Below are positions 45,791 to 56,785 of a DNA stretch of 64,000 bases, one piece after another (within the stretch, counting starts at the first letter, position 1; every line of letters starts with the position of its first letter). Below the pieces are notes generated by a model, which saw only the letters and a program-made list of their open reading frames with translations, was not told the DNA's origin and did not search any database. The DNA comes from Solanum dulcamara (lineage: Eukaryota > Streptophyta > Magnoliopsida > Solanales > Solanaceae): contig NC_077246.1 of NCBI RefSeq assembly GCF_947179165.1, positions 72,978,421 through 73,042,420 on the forward strand, written 5' to 3'. Both the position numbers and the translations under genes were made by a program.

Positions 45791-46809
45791 GTGAATGAAC
45801 CCTAAATCGAAATGAGAAAACTCAGCTTACTTTCTATGGTTTAAGCGCGAAAAATAGTCATTTTAAGTATAAAGAGTAGGGGTATTTTGGTCACTTAAAC
45901 TGTATCCATGAACAAAATAGTCTTTTTAAGTTTCTAATTTGATTGAGCACTCATAGTGATTGGGTGCTAGTTGGTATCCACCAAGGCCCGGACATATCGG
46001 TAAAAAAACTTTAGGCGTCTTTGATAATTGATTTGGAGGTGAGTTATGCACGCATAAAATAATTTATAGATTCTTTCATTATTAATTCATATATTATCGG
46101 GCGTCTACCGATATTGGAATAGATATGAAGAAATCACCTAGAAAATCATTTGGTAGCCGATTTGGAGGTGAGTTATGCAGGTATAAAATAACGCATAGAT
46201 TCATTAATAACTTATATGTACATTACTAATGTAAATGCATAACTCCAACTAGCTATCAAACGACCTCTGGTATTTCTGTCTCTGCTAAAATTTGAACTTG
46301 AAACTTCATAGTTTTCACTCACTTTATTGATCACACCCTTAATTGCTTGATTGTGCACTTTAAATGACTATTTGTGTTCATTGTTATATAAAAAATGTTG
46401 GTCAACAATCTTTTATAATATTTACGCTACAATTTGACGGTAGTCCAACGTATAGACAGATCTAAAAATAAAACGTCATTGGTTCAAATTCAAAATTCTA
46501 CTACAATTCACATAAATATCAAAATTTGCTAAGATTCTTCTTTTAGTAATTTTTTTTAATACATATATAATATTTGAGCTGAAATTATTGAGTTCAGATT
46601 AATCATAATAGTTAAGAATCATTTTAAACTGTGTCCGAATACTTAATAGGACGTAATACAAAGTGAATCACCAGTTTGGTTGGCATGGATTCTCTAGTCT
46701 AGTACAATAAACTTTGGAATTATACTTTTGTCTCAGTTATTTTTTATACTATAAAATATATCCAGCCTCTATCGGGGCAAGATTTATTTTCCAGTGGAAT
46801 CTACCTTTG
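45791..46809. other. Spacer between KNL2-like start and winged-helix gene end
   Basis: Holds the KNL2-like promoter and the 3' UTR of the winged-helix gene. At 46030-46210 two copies of 'tgatttggaggtgagttatgcacg' type sequence with 'ataaaataa' (46030, 46160) mark the remains of a miniature element. No TATA box was placed with confidence. Confidence 0.45.
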
Positions 46810-49713
46810 TCAACTTATCTGCAGCAACCAAAAAAAAAATAACTATTAGAATATCATCCTTTAATTTTTCAACTTTAGAAAAATTAGATTAAGAAACCAT
46901 CAAACCAATATTAATTGATCAACTTACCACATAAACATAGGGATCTGTGCGACCTCCTGCCCCTGTCCTCTTCACTTCTTCTAGCCTCAATAATCTGAAA
47001 TAACCAAAGATACACAAGAAAAAAGTTACAAAATCAGAGTATCACACACATCATGCAGTTGTACACCGCGCATGGATGAATGTACACACTAGTAGAATAT
47101 CACAAAGATCATGCAGCTGTACACCGCGCATCAATGATTGTACACACTATTAGAATATCACAAACATCACGCAATTGTACACTGCACAATGATGATTGTA
47201 CACACTAGTAGAATATCACAAACATATGCAGTTGTACACTCTGCATTCATGATTGTACACACTATTTGTGTGCTCTAGTGTGTGAGAGAGAGAGCTGAAT
47301 CATTTCATTTTTTGTAATTTTCTAGTAGAGTTTCGTTAGATAAGAACAGATTGATGACCCAAATAGTTCATAAAAGTTATTTAGGTTTTCGGAAATATCC
47401 CCATTCACAGGTCTGATCTACCGGAAAGAGAGAGACTGACATTCTCAAGGCTTTGCTGGTATCAGGGCTATCACCAAGCAGCTGACGAATCCTAACTTCA
47501 GAAGCACAACCATGAGATGACAACACCTTCAATATGGCTTCAGCTCGACGCCGCATATGAGCTGAGAAAATCACCTTCATCTTCCTCGGAATACATTCTC
47601 TTTCCTTTAGTACTACTCTATTAGCCTCATAGCTTCCGCCGCCGCTTGAGATTTCACCGGCGGCAGAGTCAATCGACACGCACGAGGAAGTTGATGTGCA
47701 AAAGGTACTCAGAGAAGTGGCGGTTTTTGGCTTGCCGGAGCTGATTTTCAGGCAATCGGAGATGTATAAGCTCTTAGATCGTCTCCTCCGCACCGCCTAC
47801 AAATTATTGTGCATGTTTAATTCAGAAAATCAACCAAAAGCAGTGAAACAGAGAATGTCGAATCGATTAACAAGCGTCAATTTTTTAATCGAAGCACAGA
47901 GAAAACAGAGTATTGGAACTTTGGAAATTTATAGGAATGAAAATTCAAAAACTCAAGTGCTCCAAACAGAGTAATAAGCCCTATAGATTGATCGTTCACT
48001 GGAAATTGCAGTAAAACTCAGTCGAATAACAAAAAAATGAACTAAAAACTACGAAAAACAGATAGATCGAACTATACGAGTTCAAATTTTCACAAATAAG
48101 AAAAACAGAGATCGAACAATTAAGAAAGATGTACTATATTGAATTGAAACTTCACGTTGATCTTCGTGACGATGAAAACATCTGGAGATCAATCAAAAGT
48201 AGAAAAAACTGTTTCGTTCTAAATCATCAATTCTGCAATTCATAACACTACAAAAACAGAGCAGTGTAACTATGAAGATTCAGATGAGTGAAAATTCCCT
48301 AAAAAATTCAATGTGAATCACTGCAGAAGGAGCTTTATAACAGATCGAAGAATAATAGACTGATAATTCAATAAAAATCAAACTAGAATAACGATCAAAA
48401 ACTCTAGATCACGTTCATTTTCACGCAATACTTCAATTCAAATTTAACACTAAAACTGATCACCTTGAGCTTATTAATGACACGAATCATCCGAATCATC
48501 TTCATCCGACGAGCATTTGCTTTAGCCTCAGAAAACGAGGCATCATCATCCTCATCTTCGTCATCATCAGCTGTTATAGTTGAAGAATCAGTTGATTTGG
48601 ACTTCGAATCCGATAAAGACGTCGCATAACTCAATGCAGCTATTTGTGAAGTCTCAGATATGCTCTTCACTCTGCAAAATTACCAAAAAAACACAAAAAA
48701 ATCATAATAGCAACAATTTCAGTAACTCCAATACAAGAGAAATTTTGAATTTCGTTATACTTTGGAGATGCAGAATGTGAATCATCATCATCATCAGCTG
48801 TTACAGTTGAAGAATCAGTAGATTTGGATTTCGAATCCGATACCGAAGCTGTATAACTCAATGTTGCTATCTGTGAAGTCTCAGATATGATCGTCATCCT
48901 GCAAAATTACGAACAAAAAGAAAACTCATAATAGCAATAATTTCAGGAACTTGAAGTCGATAGAAATTTCAAATTTCGTTTTTACTTTGGAGATGCAGAA
49001 TGTATATCAGCATCTTCAGCTGTTACAGTTGAAAAATCAGTCGATTTCGACTTCGAATCCGACACGGATGTCCCATAACTCAATGCAGCTATCTGTGAAA
49101 TCTCAGATATGCTCTTTACTCTGCAAAATTACTCCAAAAACACACATACGAAAAACTCATAATGGCAACAATTTCACTTACTCAAATTCGATACAAATTT
49201 CGAATTTAATAAAAATCACGAGAAAAACAAACAAACTCATAAAAGTAACAATTTCAGTAACTCGAATTTGAGAGTAATTTTGCAGAACAAAATAACACGC
49301 CAATAACTCATAATAGCAACAATTTCAGTTACTCAAATTTGAGAGAATTTTCAAATTCCGTAACCAAATGCAGCTATCCGTGAAATCTCTAATGTGCTCT
49401 TCATTCTGCTAAATTACCAAAAACACTCATAATAGCAACAATTTCAGTTACTCGGATTCGAGAGAAATTTCAAATTTCATAACTCAATGCAACTCTCTGT
49501 GAAATCTCAAATATGCTCTTCATTCTGCAAAACTACCACAAAAAAAAACACAAAAAATAAACTCATAATAGCAACAATTTCAGGAACTCGAATTCAATAG
49601 AACTTTCGAGTTTCGTTATACTTTGGAGATAACGAATGCGTAGTTGATAGAAGGAGAAGAGCAGAAGCAACATGAAGTTCATCTTCAGTAGGAAATGCTG
49701 CTTCTTCTTCCAT
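46810..49713 (-). CDS. Uncharacterised protein with C-terminal winged-helix-like domain and amplified acidic exons
   Basis: Exons in coding order: 49713-49622, 49120-48986, 48898-48761, 48671-48464, 47796-47441, 46994-46928, 46818-46810; 1005 nt, 334 residues, frame continuous at all joins. The N-terminus is MEEEAAFPTEDELHVASALL. Exons 2, 3 and 4 are related copies (SISE(T/I)SQIA(A/T)LSY, SDSKSKSTDSST, acidic run, SASPK), each entered in phase 2, so copies can be added without breaking the frame. Exon 4 adds a basic helix, ARRMKMIRMIRVINKLK. Exon 5 opens with RRRRSKSL. The C-terminal 60 residues (ILKVLSSHGCASEVRIRQLL, SPDTSKALR, LEEVKRTGAGG) look like a winged helix-turn-helix, suggesting DNA or protein binding in the nucleus. 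I do not recognise a named family. An earlier start inside exon 5 is excluded, as it would be GTG. Confidence 0.72.
47037..47272. repeat. Minisatellite, four units of about 59 bp
   Basis: Each unit runs 'agaatatcacaaacatcatg', 'cagttgtacaccgcgcat', 'gattgtacacactagt'. In the intron between exons 5 and 6 of the winged-helix gene. Followed by a short (GA)n run near 47283. Confidence 0.85.
48464..49540 (-). repeat. Tandem exon-intron duplication block, about 220-bp units
   Basis: Three intact exon copies (48464-48671, 48761-48898, 48986-49120) and two decayed ones. On the minus strand the decayed copies keep the acceptor and first part of the exon: 'gcagaatgaagagcacatta' at about 49400-49415 and 'gcagaatgaagagcatattt' at about 49520-49535. 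Both then break off into intron-like sequence. The intronic block 'aactcataatagcaacaatt' plus 'tcagtaactcgaattcga' recurs between units, so exon and intron were amplified together. Confidence 0.85.
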
Positions 49714-51253
49714 TTGGTTATTTTTGTTTCTCTAAAATTTGAAAATGGCGCTTTAAAGTTAATTTTTTTGGGAATAATGGACTACGAAATGGCTTTATAT
49801 CAGATCGATCCAGCATGTTTCTTTGGGTTCGGCCCATATTCGTTTTTCAGCCCATTGGACCTATATACATACTTCCCAATTTTGACAAAGAGCACATTTT
49901 AAATAATAGCCAAATATACTTTGATTAAACACAAGTAATTAATCAATCTACTACAACCATAAAAAAGAAGGATTACAGTGTTAAGAGCTAATTACATCCT
50001 ATCGCTATTCTTTTTCAAATTACAAAAATCTCTTAAATTTGGTGGAACCCAGATACATCCCAAAACGTCTTGATACATCGCGTAAAGTGATGTATCCGAC
50101 ATCCTGATACATCAAGTAAAGTGATGTATCTGAGAATAGGATAAAGTAGAATTTTTTGTAATTTTTTCAAATGATAGAAAAATTTAAAGGATATGATAAA
50201 ATAAATTGTGTATTTAGGTAAATTTTTCTATATTTTTTTTTATAGGAAGTGTAATTTCTTCTTTATATTTAGACTATCGAATCTAAAATTTTCAATAAGG
50301 TGAACTTTTCAATAACTTTTAACAATAATATAAAATTAAGTCATAATTTATATTTTTTATAAATAGTTTTGTTTCTTTACCTGATTCAATTTTTCTGTAA
50401 AGAAAACTTCTTTAATTAATAACTTCAACAAATAACTTACACCTAAACTTTTGACTTATATATGCAACACGAGTTGATTTGCTCTTTCTTTTCATAAATA
50501 AATCTCTTGAGAGTTAGTTGATTTGTCTACTCTTGAGTTATATTGGCCACCCAATATCCAGATCATCAAACATAAATAATAAAGTAACAACAAAAACTAT
50601 ATAAAAATAAATAATGAAGATAGAAAAATGGTAAAGAGTCCGAAAGTGTACATCACCAAAAGGAAGTGGTGGGATTATAGCGTTCTTTTCTTAATCACAA
50701 GTTTTTATTTTGAATTTCGAATATAGAAAAATCTTTGATAAAATACTTTATTCATTAATGAGTTTTAGTGGCGAAATCAGAAATTTCGTTTAGAAATATT
50801 TAAAATTTTCAATTTATATACTTCTTATAATGTTCAATATACATAATACTCTATAATTTTTCAATAAAAAAATATTCACTAATTTTATGAATCGAATTCA
50901 AAATTAATCGAATTTCAATATAAATATCGAAAACTTAACCCAAAAACAAAGTCTAAAAAGTGTACCTCCCACCAAACTACCCCAACTGAAGTTAACCTTC
51001 AAGCTAAAGGAACCCCACCCCTCGACCACGTACCCCACTACCCACCCCACCCCCTCGCATCCCTTGTCGGTACACACACACAAAAACACACACTTTTTTA
51101 GCAATATCACAAACACTCTTTCTTAAAGAGATTCAAGCTCAAGTCAAATGCTAGATTGAAGAAAGAATCTAAAAGACTTGAATTTCAAGAACTCAAAACC
51201 ATAAAGCAGCCATTTTTTACTGGTGTGTGTAAATTTTAGGTAGTGGGATTTCA
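49714..51253. other. Divergent promoter region, winged-helix gene and STELLO gene
   Basis: Divergent starts at 49713 (minus) and 51254 (plus). At 50060-50135 a 'cttgatacatcgcgtaaagtg' type block with 'atgtatccgac' occurs twice, inside what looks like an old foldback element running from about 49980 to 50230. A (CA)n run lies at 51070-51093. The last 130 bases before 51254 look like the STELLO leader. No gene seen. Confidence 0.45.
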
Positions 51254-54200
51254 ATGCTAGTCCAAGATCGTGAAGATGGTGTTCCTAAGTCACCAAAAGG
51301 ACCAAAACCGACTAGAGAAAGATCATCAATTCCTCTATCAAGAATCCCAAATCGTTTCAATGGAGCCAAGAATCTTGATTTTTCCACATGGGTTTCTGAA
51401 AATCTTTACAAAATCCTCACCATTTTGCTCTTAATCTCCACCATTGCTATTTTCTTCTACCTTCGTAGTGCTGCTGGTGACACCACTACTCTCCTTTGCT
51501 TACAGTCAACTCAAACTCACTCTATCAGACCTGAATTTCCAAGAATCAACTGGAATAACATACCAGCTATCTCAGATAAGTTTACCCCTTATGCAAATTT
51601 TCGATCTGAGAAATGGGTTGTGGTTTCTGTTTCAGATTACCCGTCGGATTCGCTTCGAAAGCTTGGGAGGATCAAAGGGTGGCAGGTTCTTGCAATTGGG
51701 AACTCGAAAACCCCTAAAGATTGGAACTTGAAAGGTATACTTTACTTGTCTTTGGAAATGCAAGCTAAGTTAGGATTCAGGGTTGTAGATTACTTGCCTT
51801 ATGATTCTTATGTTAGAAAAAGTGTTGGTTATTTGTTTGCTATACAACATGGTGCTAAAAAGATTTTGGATGTGGATGATCGCGGCGATGTGATTGATGA
51901 TGATATTGGTAAACATTTTGATGTTGAATTGATTGGTGAGGATGCTAGGCAAGAAGTGATTTTGCAGTATAGTCATGATAATCCTAATAGGACTGTGGTG
52001 AACCCGTATATCCATTTCGGGCAACGGTCTGTTTGGCCTAGAGGTTTGCCATTGGAAAATGTAGGTGAGCTTGGACATGAGGAGTTTTATACTGAGATTT
52101 TTGGTGGAAAGCAGTTTATCCAGCAAGGGATCTCGAATGGTTTACCAGATGTGGATTCGGTGTTTTATTTTACTAGGAAATCAGGGCTTGAAGCATTTGA
52201 TATTAGATTTGATGAGCATGCCCCGAAAGTGGCATTGCCCCAGGGTATGATGGTTCCGGTTAATTCATTTAATACGCTTTTTCATTCATCTGCATTTTGG
52301 GGTTTGATGCTTCCGGTTTCTGTTAGTACTATGGCTTCTGATGTATTAAGAGGATATTGGGCACAGAGGCTGTTATGGGAGATTGGTGGGTATGTTGTGG
52401 TGTATCCTCCCACTATTCATCGGTATGATAGAATCGAGGGATACCCTTTTTCAGAAGAGAAAGATCTACATGTGAATGTTGGCCGTTTAACCAAGTTTTT
52501 GGTAGCGTGGAGATCAGGTAAACACAGGTTGTTTGAAAAGATTTTGGAGTTAAGCTATGCAATGGCTGAAGAAGGCTTTTGGACAGTGCAAGATGTCAAG
52601 TTCACTGCTGCATGGCTTCAAGATCTGCTTGCTGTTGGGTACATGCAACCTCGGCTAATGTCTTTAGAGTTGGATCGGCCAAGGGCAAGTATAGGCCATG
52701 GCGACAAGAAGGAATTCGTACCTCAGAAGTTGCCATCTGTGCATCTTGGGGTAGAAGAGATTGGTACAGTGAATTATGAAATCGCCAATTTGATTAAGTG
52801 GAGGAAGAATTTTGGCAATGTTGTGCTCATAATCTTTTGTAGTGGACCTGTTGAACGTACTGCCTTGGAGTGGAGATTGCTTTATGGCAGGATATTTAAG
52901 ACAGTTATCATATTGTCAGACCAAAAGAATGTAGATCTTGCCGTTGAAAAAGGAAATTTGGATTACATATACAGGTTAGTCATCGGCCTCTTTTTTCTTC
53001 ACGTTTTAGTTTTTGGTAATAAGTTTATGGTTTCTGTATAGAAGGAGGTATATGGTTCTTTGGACTGATTGGTTCACAGTTTCGTTAACTTCTAAGAGGT
53101 CCATTGTTCGAGCCTATATCCATTGAGCTGAGGGTCTATCAGAAACAACCTCTCTACCTCCAAGGTAGGGGTAAGGTCTGCGCACTTTACCCCCCTTAGA
53201 CACCACTTGGATATGCTGTTGTTGTTGTTGTTCTGTATAGAGGGTGTAATCAGTATGAACTTGGTCTGCCTTGTTAGCATATAAAGCATATCATCAGTGG
53301 AATTATAACCTTTTTTCCAAATCTATTTTGTTTGGTTGACATTTCTTTCCTTTAGTTTGGTAGAGGTGATCATAGATAAATCAGTGAGCTCACTGAGAGT
53401 TTTCATGCAAGAGTGAAAACGTATAACACCTCTCTTTGATTGTTGAAAGCTCATTAAATGTGATGGACATTTTTTTTAAAACATCTAATTCCTTTGCTTC
53501 ATATTCTAATTCAGTTTCGGATAGAACTTTGGTCGAACACTTGTTGCAATCTGCGACTCTTGTTATATCAACCAGTAAATCAGTGCTAGCAGTAATGGAA
53601 GATACTCCGGCCATGAATGGTAACATATGCGAAATACCATTATTAAAAGCCTAGCTGCTAGAGAGAGCATACTTTTATTTACTTGATTATATCTTCAACA
53701 CGCTCCTTCACGTGCATGCTTGGTTCATTTGCCAAGCATGTGGAAACTCTTTTTGATAATGGGTAGCTGTGAATGGGAGCTTAGTGCACCAGGCTGCTTT
53801 TTAATGGGTGACAGTGAGACTTGAACCTTGGATGGTACTGGTTAAAGTGTGTGACTATATCATCTAAACGTCTAAGCTGCTAGAGAATTTATCTACTGAA
53901 TCATATCTTCATCAACCATGAAAAAAGATGTGTTACTTAAAAAAGCGAAAAGAAATTGTGTTTGCGAGCATCGGCCACATTATTTCTTTTGTATACAACA
54001 TCAACAATTCCTCAGTCAAACAATTTGAGAGTAGCTATATAAATCCTCATTGACCATGTTTGTCCATTTAATGCTTCTCTGTTCTCCTGCTTCTATTAAT
54101 AAGAACCTCTTGACAACTGAAATGAGTATTTTCCAGTACCCTCTATCCATGTTTGCACATGTTATTTATTACATATCATTTAAAGATCCATGCTAATGCC

Positions 54201-55838
54201 ACCTTTTTAAGGGCATTTGTGGTTCTCATGTTGTTGAATGGCTTGACAGCAAATTCACCTAGACTAGATTTCCGTGAAAGGTCATCCATTTGAAAGGCCT
54301 GCGATCAATCGTGTTTGTCTAATTTTTATCCTGGATAAATTATTGATTAAATACATTGTTGGCAAATTCTGTTTCAGGTATGCGCCAAAGATATTTGATA
54401 GATACACTAGTGCAGAAGGCTTTCTGTTTCTCCAGGACGATACTATCCTTAATTACTGGAACTTACTTCAAGCAGACAAGTCAAAGCTCTGGATAGCAAA
54501 CAAGGTAAGTACAAATATGAAGTCCTTATTTTTGGTATTGACTTCTTGTTAGTGGAAGGTTTCTACTAATTGTTACTTGTTACAGAATCAGCCAATTCCT
54601 ACTTTTTATGGCTCAAGTAAAGGAACTTACTGTTCTCTGATTTCTTCTGTTACTTGTACTTCTTGCTGTTAATTAAAGGGAATTTAGAGGGAAATATATA
54701 TAACAACATGCCCAGTGTAGTCCAACAAGAGGGGTCTGGGTAGGGTAGGATGTATGGAGACCTTACCCCTACCTTTGTGGGGTAGGGAGGATGTTTCCGA
54801 TAGACCCTTGTCTCAAAAGGGAAATTTCTGAAGCAGGGAAAATATGATAGCAAAATAGCAAGATACAAAGCAAATGAAGTAGCAGATAGAGAATAAGAAA
54901 CTAAGCGGTTACTAACTACTACTACTAATAGCAGAGGAGGAGATGACGTTAACCCCCTGCGTCTCCCACATAGAGTGTGGTAACACTCGGCTACCTACTA
55001 ACTGTCTACTCCAATCATTGACCTCCAATATATATGTTGAATAATCTATGTAAGGCTCTTTATTTCTTTATTCAGCTTGGAGAGGAGATAATGTATCTAG
55101 ACATAAGACATCTGAGTCTATCATCATGAGGAAGAGTTTCATCCTATGATGTGTTTAGACGTTGGGATATCTACTTTATGGATCTGTAGCTTGAGTTTTT
55201 TACTTGTGGCTAAAGCACAGTTGCTTGATCATCCAACTGCTTCCAGGGGAGAGGAGGAAAGGGAAACTTTTCCGAGTTCTTAATTTATAGTTGCAAATGA
55301 TTTAGCTCTCAAACCTGTCCTACCCAAATACACAAGCAATAGCCATCTCATTTCTTTCTTATGCATATAGGTATCCAAGTCATGGCACGCTGTTCCGGTA
55401 GCTAACAAATCGGACTGGTTTGTGAAGCAAGCTGACGTTGTTAAGAAAGTGGTAGCAACTATGCCGGTACATTTGCAAGTCAATTACAAAGAGACATTGA
55501 AGGGTGACGAGACCTTAACGATATGCAGTTCAGAGATATTCTACATCCCTCGGCGTTTTGTATCCGACTTTGTCGACCTCGTTAATCTAGTAGGGAATCT
55601 AGACATGCATCATAAGGTTGCAGTGCCAATGTTTTTTACGGCTATGGATTCTCCACAGAATTTCGATTCAGTGTTGAATTCAATGATTTACACGAAGAAG
55701 CCTCCTGGCAATTTAACGACATTCTATTCAGCTGAGGTGCCTGCAATTCACCCGTGGAAAGTGTCAAGTGAGCAAGAGTTCATAAAGCTGATCAGAGTTA
55801 TGGCAGCAGGTGACCCCCTGTTAATGGAGTTGGTATAG
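51254..55838 (+). CDS. STELLO-type Golgi glycosyltransferase-like protein (DUF288)
   Basis: Exons 51254-52974, 54378-54504 and 55371-55838; 2316 nt, 771 residues, as expected for plant STELLO proteins (about 770). A basic, Pro-rich cytosolic tail of about 50 residues precedes one membrane segment at 52-70 (YKILTILLLISTIAIFFYL), so it should be a type II Golgi protein. The luminal part has a DXD-like acidic motif, DVDDRGD, at residues 206-212. The C-terminal third includes KSWHAVPVANKSDWFVKQAD. STELLO proteins in Arabidopsis sit in the Golgi and aid assembly and export of cellulose synthase complexes; glycosyltransferase activity is suspected from the fold. Introns are 1403 and 866 bp and hold retroposon tails. 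First ATG of a long open frame chosen as start. Whether it is STL1 or STL2 cannot be decided. Confidence 0.9.
53062..53236 (+). mobile_element. TS-type SINE in STELLO intron 1
   Basis: The head has 'ctgattggttcacag' and a B box 'attgttcgagcct'. The body has 'gctgagggtctatcagaaac', 'caaggtaggggtaaggtctg', 'cacttggatatgctg' (a short internal deletion) and four to five TTG units. Sense to the host gene. Confidence 0.7.
53770..53803 (+). mobile_element. Au-type SINE 3' end fragment
   Basis: Only the last 30 bases, 'gggagcttagtgcaccagg' plus 'ctgctttttaa', remain. They match the ends of the copies at 331-406 and 2093-2265. Confidence 0.5.
54697..54824 (-). mobile_element. RTE/TS-type 3' tail in STELLO intron 2
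   Basis: On the minus strand it reads 'gacaagggtctatcggaaac', 'aaaggtaggggtaaggtctc', 'cctcttgttggactacactg', 'ggcatgttgtta'. Antisense to STELLO. Confidence 0.7.
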
Positions 55839-56785
55839 TGTAATGATAGATACTTGAAGAGTCTCACAGGGAAATGTAAAACATGTAAAGTTTCTGTGCA
55901 GTTGAATTCTGTTATTCTTTTGTACCATTCATTGGTAGGGGGAATGGGGTGAAAGAAAAGGTTTTGTGCTCTTGTAGATTTTTGTTGTAATACTGTTTTA
56001 ACTTTTAACTCTCACAAATTTTGTGGCAAAGATAATTGAAGGAGAAAACAGTGCAAGTTTTCTTCTGATTTTCATTTTGCCTTTTGAATATGATAAGTTT
56101 CTACAGAGAATCTTTTGTATATTTTCAGTCTTTTTACATGTATACAGATGAGAAATCAAGATTGGTTGAACATTTTTCATCTTGATGTGTCCAACAGTTG
56201 ACTACAAATGTCCCAAATCAAATCTGCAGTTATCACGCTAGTGTGAAGTGTGTGTGATCATCTCATCTAAAAGCTTAAGTGGTTAGAGAGAGCACATCCT
56301 TAATATCCTTTCAACACACACTTGATAAGAAGATCGTCAAAGTGCATTATTGAAATATATCTCCATAGACGGTTGAGTGTCCTTCGTAGAAAATCATATG
56401 TATATTTTTCGTACGTTTTCCTTTTTTTTGGTATGCTTCTTGTATATGGGCATGAGTTTTGCTGAAGTACTCCCTCATTTCAAAGTGGGACCTTTCCTAA
56501 CGTGATTCTGGATAAGTTAGGTCCCAGAGGGGGTATCGCACATCGGGTGGGAAACCAAAAAACAAAATAGAATATGAAGACAATTGCAACTTTCAAGATC
56601 AAACTTGAATATATGGAACAGAATTTTTCTCATAGAAGTAGAAAGACATCCCCAAAAACTGAACAAAAATTACACTGGAGACTGTCAAAGGAATACACAT
56701 CAGAAATTGTTAGGAAGCAGAAAGGATTTATTATCCTGAAACAGAAACAGGCAATAATCAGAGATCATTTGTTTAGCTATACATT
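55839..56785. other. Convergent 3' ends of STELLO and CHLH
   Basis: Shared 3' flank of two converging genes. A repeat-like stretch at 56250-56325 ('catctcatctaaaagcttaa', 'gttagagagagcacatcc') resembles one at 53850-53900, a widespread unclassified nightshade repeat. At 56515-56565 is 'gtatcgcacatcgggtggga', a SINE-like end. No gene. Confidence 0.4.

Noticed and set aside
47377..47793. A 138-residue frame taken as a complete single-exon gene
   Set aside because: Its first codon is GTG, a good acceptor lies just upstream and a GT donor (47440) fits the frame into the next exon, so it is exon 5 of a longer gene; the residues after the donor are intron.
51770..52126. Antisense open frames within STELLO and CHLH exons
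   Set aside because: They mirror the strongly conserved sense coding sequence and have no support of their own.
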